From JAJDXO01 sp965213765 (lineage in GTDB: Bacteria; Pseudomonadota; Alphaproteobacteria; Rhodospirillales; UBA2165): a DNA stretch of 64,000 nt. The position numbers were made by a program, and so were the translations under genes. The notes under the pieces are model-generated. The model was not told the origin of the DNA and ran no database searches. It saw only the letters and a list, made by a program, of their open reading frames with translations. This document shows positions 28,784-36,106 of this stretch, one piece after another; the first letter of the stretch is position 1; every line of letters begins with the position of its first letter. The stretch covers positions 3,348,001 to 3,412,000 of the forward strand of contig OZ243926.1 of NCBI GenBank assembly GCA_965213765.1. The letters run 5' to 3'.

Positions 28784-29140
28784 CGTGGTCGCCTCCCCGA
28801 AAATTTCCCGAGCTATATCATCACAGCGGAAGCAGCGTGGCGAGCCTCAAGCGGACCCGGTCCCCCGGGCGCGAGCCATGCACCAAGCGCATATCGGTAA
28901 GATGTTGAAACAATGGTATTTATAATCAATTTCCAATTCTCGCCTTTTCGGCGGTATGGACATTCATGGACATTAATGGACATTTGATGACACCCGTTTG
29001 AGAGGTACCTCCCATTTTGCCCGTACAAAGTTGCATAGCGGGCCTCCAAACTAAAACGCCGCCCCGGTAATGGAGCGGCAACCGCCTGTTCATTTAGCCC
29101 GGTCGCGTGCCGGGGCAAGGGGGGAGGGATCGGTCTTTCT
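28784..29140. other. Intergenic stretch before the island
   Basis: This stretch contains no convincing gene. It holds an AT-rich patch around 28908-28945 that could include the promoter of the minus-strand cupin operon, and a short direct-repeat array. Open frames here lack family resemblance and run through repeat sequence. Confidence 0.5.
28956..28984. repeat. Three direct repeats of ATGGACATT, period exactly 10 bp
   Basis: ATGGACATT occurs at 28956-28964, 28966-28974 and 28976-28984, separated by single bases (C, A). The spacing of one helical turn places the copies on one face of DNA, as in some regulator-binding arrays or iterons. It sits about 170 bp upstream of the cupin operon start. 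Confidence 0.7.
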
Positions 29141-29278
29141 TTTTGCACCCTCGCCCCCTTCGGGGGAGAGGGATGCGGAGGCTTGGCGAGCCTGCGAGCC
29201 ATAGCCGTAGCTGGGTGAGGGGGAATTTCCACATCACCCTCACCCTCGTTCCCACCCTCACCCCAACCCTCTCCCTGA
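29141..29278. repeat. GC-rich hairpin repeat, copy 1, interrupted by IS5-family copy 1
   Basis: The unit CCCTCGCCCCCTTCGGGGGA with flanking GAGGGATGCGGAGGCTTGG and GGTGAGGGGGAA runs into CACCCCAACCCTCTCCC. It is nearly identical to 30589-30719 and similar to 32183-32450. The IS element has split it at the tip of the CTCTCCC/GGGAGAG hairpin; the remaining half lies beyond the IS. Confidence 0.75.
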
Positions 29279-30447
29279 GGATTCTTCTGCGAAAGTCGCA
29301 AGGAGGGGTTTGTGTCGGGGGTTGGGGCTGTTTTGGTACCGGGCGGCGGGTTTGCCGCGGCGTTTGCGGGCCGGATTGCGGTGCGTTTTGCGGTTTCCGG
29401 GCGCGTCGCGCCCTCACGGCCCGGCGAGCAGGCAGGCCCGGCGCATGTTGTAGACGGCGGCGGCGGCGAAGAGGCGGGCCGTGTTCCTGTCCCGGGACCG
29501 GCTCTTGGCGCGGCGCAGCCCGTAGAAGCGCTTGAGGGCGGAGAACACGGCCTCGACCGGGGCGCGCCGTCGCGCGATCAGAGCGTTGCGGCGCTGCTGC
29601 CAATGGGGCAGCGCGGCTATGTGCTTGTGCCGCCGGTGCATGATCCGGTCCTTGATCCCCGCCGCCTTGAGCCGCGCCCGTCTCGCCGCCTGCTCGTAGG
29701 CCTTGTCGCCATAGACCGCGGCCTCGTCGCCGCAGATCAGCCGGTCGGCGACCTCGCTCTCGGAGGTCTTGGCCGAGGTCAGCACCACCCGCCGGATCAG
29801 CCCCGACCCCTGGTCGACGCCGAGATGCGCCTTGTAGCCGAAGAAGGCGCGCCCCTTCTTGCGGGTCCAGTCGGCGCCGGGCTCGCCCGCGTGCCCGGCA
29901 CCCGCGCCGGCCTTGTAGGGCGGCGGGCGCGAGGCCGCGGCCACCAGCGTGGCGTCCATCAGCGTGCCCTTGCGCACGATCAGACCGGCGGCCTCCAACT
30001 GGCGGTTGATCTCCTCGAAGGCCGCCTCCAGAACCCCGCCCGCATCCCCGCGAAAGCGGCAGATCGTGGTCTCGTCCGGCGTGCCCCCGTCAAGCGCAAA
30101 GCCGCAGAAGCGCCGGAACGACAGACGGTCCAGCAGCGCCTCCTCCAGACCGGGGTCCGACAGATCGTAAAGCACCTGAAGATAAAGCGCCTTCAACATC
30201 GACAGCGGCGCATAGGGCGGACGGCCCCGGCGCCCCGGGCGGACCGCCGACGCCAGGCGCTCCAGCGGAGACCAGTCGATCAACGCATCCAGACGATCAA
30301 GCTTCCGGTTCGACCCAAGACCCGGAGAAACAAACGCTTCCGCAAACCCCAGCTGACCCTTGCCGCTCATCGACGCCTCCAACAGTTGATAACCACACTG
30401 AATCACATCACAAACCCATTGAGAATCCCCTTTTCGCAGAAGAATCC
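29279..30447 (-). mobile_element. IS5-family insertion sequence, copy 1 (1169 bp)
   Basis: The ends GGATTCTTCTGCGAAA and the reverse complement GGATTCTTCTGCGAAA form terminal inverted repeats of about 16 bp. The element holds one transposase gene on the minus strand and is nearly identical to 33234-34402; I found one base change (CTGCTGCC against CTGTTGCC) within the transposase. The left flank ends TGA, the right begins AGA, so this copy lacks matching target duplications of its own. Confidence 0.92.
29414..30370 (-). CDS. IS5-family transposase, copy 1
   Basis: The 318-aa DDE transposase shows the IS5 pattern: an N-terminal domain with PPYAPLSMLKALYLQVLYDLSD, then LMDATLVAAASRPP (first Asp), YGDKAYEQAARRARL (second Asp) and RAPVEAVFSALKRFYGLRRAK (catalytic Glu with the Y-R-K neighbourhood). 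I used ATG 30370 (MSGKGQLGFAEAF) because the longer frame extends through the IS end into flanking repeat. The gene appears intact and its twin encodes the same protein. Confidence 0.93.
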   Translation of the reverse strand: MSGKGQLGFAEAFVSPGLGSNRKLDRLDALIDWSPLERLASAVRPGRRGRPPYAPLSMLKALYLQVLYDLSDPGLEEALLDRLSFRRFCGFALDGGTPDETTICRFRGDAGGVLEAAFEEINRQLEAAGLIVRKGTLMDATLVAAASRPPPYKAGAGAGHAGEPGADWTRKKGRAFFGYKAHLGVDQGSGLIRRVVLTSAKTSESEVADRLICGDEAAVYGDKAYEQAARRARLKAAGIKDRIMHRRHKHIAALPHWQQRRNALIARRRAPVEAVFSALKRFYGLRRAKSRSRDRNTARLFAAAAVYNMRRACLLAGP

Positions 30448-30484
30448 AGAGGGAGAGGGAGTAGTCCCGTTGCCGCACCGGGTC

Positions 30485-30559
30485 GGTCAATTCGTCCGAA
30501 TTGACCTTATTTGACCGAATGTCACAAAGCGAAGCTCGGTCAATTCGTCCGAATTGACC
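30485..30559. repeat. Duplicated 22-bp perfect palindrome
   Basis: GGTCAATTCG-TC-CGAATTGACC occurs at 30485-30506 and again at 30538-30559, 53 bp apart, each followed by TTATTTGACC. The 10-bp arms are perfect. The pattern resembles paired operator sites or fossil IS ends. It lies inside the segment bracketed by the two IS5 copies, about 335-410 bp upstream of the metallo-hydrolase gene. Confidence 0.75.
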
Positions 30560-30588
30560 TTATTTGACCCGGTGATGACGACTTTTGT

Positions 30589-30765
30589 TCCCTCGCCCCC
30601 TTCGGGGGAGAGGGATGCGGAGGCTTGGCGAGCCTGCGAGCCATAGCCGTAGCTGGGTGAGGGGGAATTTCCACATCACCCTCACCCTCGTTCCCACCCT
30701 CACCCCAACCCTCTCCCAGAGGGAGAGGGAGTAGTCCCGTTGCCGCACCGGGTTCCCTCGCCCCC
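30589..30765. repeat. GC-rich hairpin repeat, uninterrupted copy 2
   Basis: Bounded by TTCCCTCGCCCCC on both sides, this 177-bp unit contains the CCCCCTTCGGGGG hairpin, the GGCTTGGCGAGCC segment, and the CCCTCTCCCAGAGGGAGAGGG hairpin. It serves as the empty-site reference for the copies interrupted by IS elements. It carries no gene; the stretch to 30892 upstream of the metallo-hydrolase is otherwise low-complexity CCCTCACC repeats. Confidence 0.75.
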
Positions 30766-30892
30766 GTCATGCCCAGCCTCCGTGCGGGGCATCCGGAAAC
30801 ATCCGCCCTCACCCTCACCCCCACCTCACCCTCACCCTCACTCTCGGCGCCCGGTTGAAAGCCTCCTGCGGGCCGGTGTAGAGATAGTGACC

Positions 30893-31741
30893 ATGCGAGC
30901 GCTTCTTGCCGTCCTGTTGGTGTTTGGGATCAGCGCGGCCGCGTCGGCGCAGAGCGTGCCCGGCAAGTCGCCGGTGCGCCCGCCCTGCGGCACGGGTTTC
31001 GTTCACAACGCCCCCGTTTGGGGCGGCGGGTTTCGGCGGGCCTCCTTCCGGCTTGCCGGCATCACCGCCGGCCAACTGCGAATCGATTTTGCCGGTCATT
31101 CCACCTTTCTCATCACCTCGCCTCGTGGGGTGAAGGTGGCTACCGACTACAACGACTACTACCGCGCCGGGGTTTTGCCCGACATCGCGACCATGAGCGG
31201 CCGGCACCGGAATCACGCCACCGCGACGATTGAGCCGGAAATCACCCACGCACTCCACGGCTGGGACCGGAGCGGGCAGGGCGTGTGGCCGCGCCACGAC
31301 GTGACCGTCAAGGACCTCCGGGTCTACAACGTGCCCGTCAACCTGGCCAACGACAGCATATTCTTTTACTTTCCGTCGTCGGTCTTCGTCGTGGAGAGCA
31401 ATGGGCTGTGCGTGGCCCATCTCGGGCTGCTCGGCCATGTGCTCGACCGGGAGTTCGCCGCCAGGATCGGCCGCATCCATGTGCTGATGACGCCCATCGA
31501 CCGGCGGGTGACCCAGAGCATGGAGGAGATCGTCCGGAACATCCGGATTCTCGATCCCAAGCTGGTGATCCCCATGCACTATAATTCCGAGATCACGGTC
31601 GAGGATTTTCTGCAAAAGGTTTCGCAATACTTTCCGGTGCGCCGCGCCAACGGCACCTCCTTCATCGCCGAGAGGCACAAGATGCCGGCGAAGACGGAAG
31701 TGCTCTACCTCAAGCCGCCGGTTTTTTCGTCGGGGTTTTAA
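30893..31741 (+). CDS. Secreted MBL-fold (UlaG-like) metallo-hydrolase
   Basis: The 282-aa protein has a signal peptide (LLAVLLVFGISAAASAQS), then an UlaG-like beta-lactamase fold: LRIDFAGHSTFLI, DYNDYYRAG, CVAHLGLLGHVLD and LVIPMHYNSEIT. The usual HxHxDH metal motif appears as SGRHRNHAT, so the first His and the Asp are replaced; this may define a sub-family with altered metal binding. ATG 30893 precedes the signal peptide directly. The gene lies between the two IS5 copies, 8 bases before a YjbR-type gene. Confidence 0.8.
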   Translation: MRALLAVLLVFGISAAASAQSVPGKSPVRPPCGTGFVHNAPVWGGGFRRASFRLAGITAGQLRIDFAGHSTFLITSPRGVKVATDYNDYYRAGVLPDIATMSGRHRNHATATIEPEITHALHGWDRSGQGVWPRHDVTVKDLRVYNVPVNLANDSIFFYFPSSVFVVESNGLCVAHLGLLGHVLDREFAARIGRIHVLMTPIDRRVTQSMEEIVRNIRILDPKLVIPMHYNSEITVEDFLQKVSQYFPVRRANGTSFIAERHKMPAKTEVLYLKPPVFSSGF

Positions 31742-31749
31742 TTCCTTTC

Positions 31750-32118
31750 ATGACCCGCGAAGAGTTCAACGAGTTCTGCGGTTCGCTCCCGGCCGCCACC
31801 CATGTCGTGCAATGGGGCGGCTCTCACGTCTGGAAGGTGGGCGGCAAGCTGTTCGCCATCGGCGGCTGGGAGGATGGTGAAGTTCGCGGCATCACGTTCA
31901 AGGTCTCCCACATCGCCTTCGAGGTGCTGCGCGACATGCCGGGCCTGCGCCCGGCGCCTTACCTGGCCTCGCGCGGTTTCAGGTGGATCCAGCACCACGC
32001 CGAGCCGGGACTTTCCGATGAGGAACTCAAGAACCACATCACCCGGTCCTACGACATGGTCGCGGCGGCGCTGCCGAAGAAGATCCGGAAAGAGCTGGGC
32101 CTCTCCGGCAGCGCCTGA
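31750..32118 (+). CDS. MmcQ/YjbR family protein
   Basis: The 122-aa protein matches the small MmcQ/YjbR fold, a single-domain DNA-binding-like protein of unclear function: MTREEFNEFCGSLPAATHVV, FAIGGWEDGEVRGITFKV, and a C-terminal LKNHITRSYDMVAAALPKKI. It follows the metallo-hydrolase by eight bases and probably shares its transcript. No catalytic role should be inferred. Confidence 0.85.
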   Translation: MTREEFNEFCGSLPAATHVVQWGGSHVWKVGGKLFAIGGWEDGEVRGITFKVSHIAFEVLRDMPGLRPAPYLASRGFRWIQHHAEPGLSDEELKNHITRSYDMVAAALPKKIRKELGLSGSA

Positions 32119-32182
32119 GCCATACGCTTCAGCCGTTCCCGTTCATGGGCAGGCCGGCAACCCGAAGATCGTGGCCGCACCG

Positions 32183-32450
32183 GGTTCCCTCGCCCCTTCG
32201 GGGGAGAGGGATCGGTCTTTCTTTTTGCACCCTCGCCCCCTTTGAGGGGGAGAGGGATCGGTTTTTCTTTTTGCACCCTCTCCCCCTTCTTGAGGGGGAG
32301 AGGGATGCGGAGGCTTGGCGAGCGAAGCGAGCCGTAGCCGCAGCCGGGTGAGGGGGAACTCCCGTATCACCCCCTATCACCCTCACCCCGGCCCTCTCCC
32401 TCAGAGAGGGAGAGGGAGTAGTCGCGTTGCCGCATCGGGTTCCCTCGCTC
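32183..32450. repeat. GC-rich hairpin repeat copy 3 with triplicated CCCC/GGGG hairpin
   Basis: Three successive hairpins of the form CCCTCKCCCC-TTYG-GGGGGAGAGGG occur within 32187-32310, spaced by TCGGTYTTTCTTTTTGCA, followed by GGCTTGGCGAGC, GGTGAGGGGGAA and a CCCTCTCCCT/AGGGAGAGGG hairpin. The gene-free stretch from the YjbR stop to about 32631 consists of this repeat plus about 180 bp with no recognisable content. Confidence 0.75.
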
Positions 32451-32631
32451 CCTTCCCCGCGCCTTGGGGGCGCCTCCTGAACACCCAATTTCGTTTTTCG
32501 GACAATGATGCCGAAAAAGGGCTGGTTTTACGGCCTTTTCGCCTTCGGACCGGCAGCAAGTCCCTTTCGTGTTCTGGGCTAACCCCGAGCCTTCCAAATA
32601 CCGGACAATCAGGGCCGGTTTGCATGCCTTT

Positions 32632-32982
32632 GGCCTCGCCGAGCTTGCGGCGCAGGCCCCGGTGGGCACGACCGGCCATCTCGGCGAACAGGCCCGAGAA
32701 CACCGCCGCCGGACGGCGCGCATTGGCGTCGGCCAGCGTCGAGCGCTGCGCCGGCCGGCTGCCGACGTGGTACAACCGCGCCGAATGGCTCTCCAGGCCG
32801 CCGGCGATCTCGCGCAGGCTCGATGCCCCCGAAAGCTGGCCGTATAGAAGTGCGATGAACTGGTCCTTGGTGCTCAGGCGCCAAACCCGCCAATCGGCGC
32901 CATGCTCCTTCACAAGCCGGTCGAACGCATCCCAAGGAACATGCTTCAAGATGTCATGAAAAACGCTATTCTGGTGCCGCAT
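32632..32982 (-). pseudogene. Truncated IS4-family transposase (N-terminal fragment)
   Basis: The first 117 codons, starting MRHQNSVFHDILKHVPWDAF, match the N-terminal DUF4372-type domain of ISPepr1-like IS4 transposases (LLYGQLSGASSLREIAGGL; STLADANARRPAAVFSGLF). The family-like sequence stops after RRKLGEA, and what follows in frame is unrelated, so the catalytic DDE domain is gone. Flanking bases up to 33075 (GGACACCAGT twice) may be remains of the IS end. Confidence 0.85.
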
Positions 32983-33177
32983 GGTGCTGGTCCTAACTTC
33001 GTGTCCAAATCGTCGCAAACGCTTGGACACCAGTAGAATCAACACCATGCAACCTGTCCAGATATCTTAACCGGACACCAGTGGGCTTGACCCGGTGATC
33101 CACGCCTCGCGGCACGATACACGTGGATGGCCGGGTCCGGGCCCGGCCATGACGCAATCATTTTATGCCTCGGCCTT

Positions 33178-33233
33178 TCCCCTCTCCCCCTCACCCTCAT
33201 TCACACCCTCACCCCGACCCTCTCCCTCCCAGA
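33178..33233. repeat. GC-rich hairpin repeat fragment at the left of IS5 copy 2
   Basis: CCCTCTCCCCCTCACCCTCA and CCCCGACCCTCTCCCTCCCA run straight into the IS left end. The flank ends AGA, matching the AGA at the right border of IS copy 1. The 33060-33177 stretch before it carries no recognisable gene. Confidence 0.6.
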
Positions 33234-34402
33234 GGATTCTTCTGCGAAAGTCGCAAGGAGGGGTTTGTGTCGGGGGTTGGGGCTGTTTTGGTACCGGGCG
33301 GCGGGTTTGCCGCGGCGTTTGCGGGCCGGATTGCGGTGCGTTTTGCGGTTTCCGGGCGCGTCGCGCCCTCACGGCCCGGCGAGCAGGCAGGCCCGGCGCA
33401 TGTTGTAGACGGCGGCGGCGGCGAAGAGGCGGGCCGTGTTCCTGTCCCGGGACCGGCTCTTGGCGCGGCGCAGCCCGTAGAAGCGCTTGAGGGCGGAGAA
33501 CACGGCCTCGACCGGGGCGCGCCGTCGCGCGATCAGAGCGTTGCGGCGCTGTTGCCAATGGGGCAGCGCGGCTATGTGCTTGTGCCGCCGGTGCATGATC
33601 CGGTCCTTGATCCCCGCCGCCTTGAGCCGCGCCCGTCTCGCCGCCTGCTCGTAGGCCTTGTCGCCATAGACCGCGGCCTCGTCGCCGCAGATCAGCCGGT
33701 CGGCGACCTCGCTCTCGGAGGTCTTGGCCGAGGTCAGCACCACCCGCCGGATCAGCCCCGACCCCTGGTCGACGCCGAGATGCGCCTTGTAGCCGAAGAA
33801 GGCGCGCCCCTTCTTGCGGGTCCAGTCGGCGCCGGGCTCGCCCGCGTGCCCGGCACCCGCGCCGGCCTTGTAGGGCGGCGGGCGCGAGGCCGCGGCCACC
33901 AGCGTGGCGTCCATCAGCGTGCCCTTGCGCACGATCAGACCGGCGGCCTCCAACTGGCGGTTGATCTCCTCGAAGGCCGCCTCCAGAACCCCGCCCGCAT
34001 CCCCGCGAAAGCGGCAGATCGTGGTCTCGTCCGGCGTGCCCCCGTCAAGCGCAAAGCCGCAGAAGCGCCGGAACGACAGACGGTCCAGCAGCGCCTCCTC
34101 CAGACCGGGGTCCGACAGATCGTAAAGCACCTGAAGATAAAGCGCCTTCAACATCGACAGCGGCGCATAGGGCGGACGGCCCCGGCGCCCCGGGCGGACC
34201 GCCGACGCCAGGCGCTCCAGCGGAGACCAGTCGATCAACGCATCCAGACGATCAAGCTTCCGGTTCGACCCAAGACCCGGAGAAACAAACGCTTCCGCAA
34301 ACCCCAGCTGACCCTTGCCGCTCATCGACGCCTCCAACAGTTGATAACCACACTGAATCACATCACAAACCCATTGAGAATCCCCTTTTCGCAGAAGAAT
34401 CC
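33234..34402 (-). mobile_element. IS5-family insertion sequence, copy 2 (1169 bp)
   Basis: The same 1169-bp element as at 29279-30447, in the same orientation, with identical GGATTCTTCTGCGAAA ends. Left flank ends AGA and right flank begins TGA; these match the right and left flanks of copy 1 respectively, not each other. The 2786 bp between the copies hold the metallo-hydrolase, YjbR and IS4 remnant genes. Confidence 0.92.
33369..34325 (-). CDS. IS5-family transposase, copy 2
   Basis: This encodes the same 318-aa DDE transposase as copy 1, with a synonymous difference in the Gln codon of PHWQQRRNALIA (CAA against CAG). Start ATG 34325. Near-identity implies recent duplication or gene conversion, and both copies look functional. 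Confidence 0.93.
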   Translation of the reverse strand: MSGKGQLGFAEAFVSPGLGSNRKLDRLDALIDWSPLERLASAVRPGRRGRPPYAPLSMLKALYLQVLYDLSDPGLEEALLDRLSFRRFCGFALDGGTPDETTICRFRGDAGGVLEAAFEEINRQLEAAGLIVRKGTLMDATLVAAASRPPPYKAGAGAGHAGEPGADWTRKKGRAFFGYKAHLGVDQGSGLIRRVVLTSAKTSESEVADRLICGDEAAVYGDKAYEQAARRARLKAAGIKDRIMHRRHKHIAALPHWQQRRNALIARRRAPVEAVFSALKRFYGLRRAKSRSRDRNTARLFAAAAVYNMRRACLLAGP

Positions 34403-34541
34403 TGAGGGAGAGGGAGCTTGCCGTGGGTTCCCTCGTCCCCTTCCCGGGGGTTCGTCTCAACCCGGATCGCGGCTCAGGCCCTTTGCCGTCAAATCCCTAA
34501 AGACATTGACCCGGACGGCCGTGGACGGAATATAGGGTCTC
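34403..34541. other. Right border of the IS-bracketed island
   Basis: This 139-bp stretch begins with TGAGGGAGAGGGAG, the second half of a GC-rich hairpin repeat, then CCCTCGTCCCC and CCCGGGGG. It ends in the upstream region of the acyl-CoA ligase. No promoter matches were convincing enough to call. Confidence 0.5.
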
Positions 34542-36074
34542 ATGACCAGCCTGCCTGCCGTTCACCCGACCGTTGTCCACATGCTGGCGGACGGAGCCGG
34601 CCGCTCCGGCGACGCGGTGGCCCTGGTATCCGACGAGGGGGCGCTGACCTACCGCCAGTATGTCCGCTGCGTCGGCGGATTTGCCGCCGAACTCCTGGAA
34701 ATCGGCGGCGCGGGCGACCGGGTGGCGCTGGTCTGCGGCAATTCGATGGACATGGCGATTGCCATGTTTGCCGTCCACGCCGCGGGTATGCAGGCGGTGC
34801 CGGTCAACCCCATTTATACCGAACGGGAACTTCATCACATTCTGTCCGATGCCGAAGCGGTCGCCGTGGTCTTCGATGACGGCGCGGGTCCGCTGATCGA
34901 GGGTCTGGCCGATCAACTTCGGATCGCCGCCCGGATACGCATCGGTGGTGAAGGCGGCCGGTCGCTGGCCGAGTGGCGGGATGATGAAACCGCCGCCCTC
35001 CCCGGCGCGCTGCCGAAGCCGGACGACCTGGCGACGCTTCAGTACACCGGCGGAACCACCGGCCTTCCGAAAGGCGTCAATATCACCCACGGCCAGATCT
35101 CCATCAACCTGAGCCAGCGGGAGGCGGTGGTGCCGACCGTTCCCGATGACGAGACGGTTCTTTGTGTGATGCCGCTGTTTCATGTCTTTGCGAGCTGTAT
35201 GTGTCTTCATTTGACCGCCTATTGCCGGGGAAGGCTGGTGATCCAGCGGCGCTACCACCCCGACCGGGTGCTCGACGCCATTGAGCGGGAAGGCATCACC
35301 GTGCTGCCCGTGGGTCCCACCATCTTCAATGGGCTGATGGCCATGGACCGGTTCGCCGCCACCGATTTTTCGGCCCTGCGAACGGTGTATTCCGGTTCGG
35401 CGCCGCTGCCCGTGGATACGTTGCGCAAATGGCGGCAGGTCACCGGCACGCCAATCCTGGAGGGCTACGGACAAACCGAGGCGGGACCGCTGCTCACCAG
35501 CAATGTCGCCGGGAAGCCCATCGTTCCGGGCTCGGTGGGGCCGCCGGTTCCCGAGACCGAGGTACAAATCGTCGACGTGGAGACCGGTGGGATCGTTCTG
35601 TCCCCCGGCGAGGAGGGCGAGATTCGTGCGCGCGGCCCGCAGATCATGTCCGGATACCGCAACCGGCCGGAAGAAACCGCGCTGGCGTTGCAGGGCGGCT
35701 GGCTCTACACCGGCGACATCGGAAAGCTGGATGAAGACGGCATCCTGTGGATTACCGACCGCAAAAAGGACATGGTCATCGTCGGCGGCTATAACGTCTA
35801 CCCGCGGGAAATCGACGAGGTGCTATTCGCCCATCCCAATGTCATCGAGGCCGCCGCCGTCGGCGTGCCGGATGACTACCGGGGCGAGGCGATCCATGCC
35901 TTCGTCGTCCTCCGCGACCGAACCGGCGATCCGGCGGCAGCCTTACTGGATCATTGCCGGGACAGTCTTGCGAAGTACAAAGTCCCGGCGCACATTCATG
36001 TGGTAGACCAGCTTATGAAGACGACGGTCGGCAAGATCGACAAGGTGGCGATGCGGCAAAGCCTGACAGCCTGA
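34542..36074 (+). CDS. Acyl-CoA synthetase (AMP-forming, class I adenylate-forming)
   Basis: The 510-aa ligase activates a carboxylic acid to its CoA thioester through an acyl-AMP. The phosphate loop YTGGTTGLPKGVNITH, the motif EGYGQTEAGPL, the hinge YTGDIGKLDEDGILWITDRK and the C-terminal catalytic lysine in TTVGKIDKVAMRQ are all present. The length suits a medium/long-chain fatty acid or aryl acid ligase. It lies 32 bases before a thiolase, which suggests a common acyl-CoA degradation pathway. The exact substrate is unknown. Confidence 0.88.
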   Translation: MTSLPAVHPTVVHMLADGAGRSGDAVALVSDEGALTYRQYVRCVGGFAAELLEIGGAGDRVALVCGNSMDMAIAMFAVHAAGMQAVPVNPIYTERELHHILSDAEAVAVVFDDGAGPLIEGLADQLRIAARIRIGGEGGRSLAEWRDDETAALPGALPKPDDLATLQYTGGTTGLPKGVNITHGQISINLSQREAVVPTVPDDETVLCVMPLFHVFASCMCLHLTAYCRGRLVIQRRYHPDRVLDAIEREGITVLPVGPTIFNGLMAMDRFAATDFSALRTVYSGSAPLPVDTLRKWRQVTGTPILEGYGQTEAGPLLTSNVAGKPIVPGSVGPPVPETEVQIVDVETGGIVLSPGEEGEIRARGPQIMSGYRNRPEETALALQGGWLYTGDIGKLDEDGILWITDRKKDMVIVGGYNVYPREIDEVLFAHPNVIEAAAVGVPDDYRGEAIHAFVVLRDRTGDPAAALLDHCRDSLAKYKVPAHIHVVDQLMKTTVGKIDKVAMRQSLTA

Positions 36075-36106
36075 TTTTCGCCGGCGAGCAAGAAACGAGG
36101 CAAACC

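Noticed and set aside
28813..29301. Minus-strand frame before IS5 copy 1
   Set aside because: It consists mostly of the GC-rich dispersed repeat and shows no domain.
29312..30514. A 400-codon plus-strand frame across IS5 copy 1 (repeated at copy 2)
   Set aside because: It is the complement of the transposase gene and runs beyond the IS ends.
32183..32450. Possible CRISPR array
   Set aside because: The three repeat units are hairpins with near-identical spacers, no unique spacers and no cas genes nearby.
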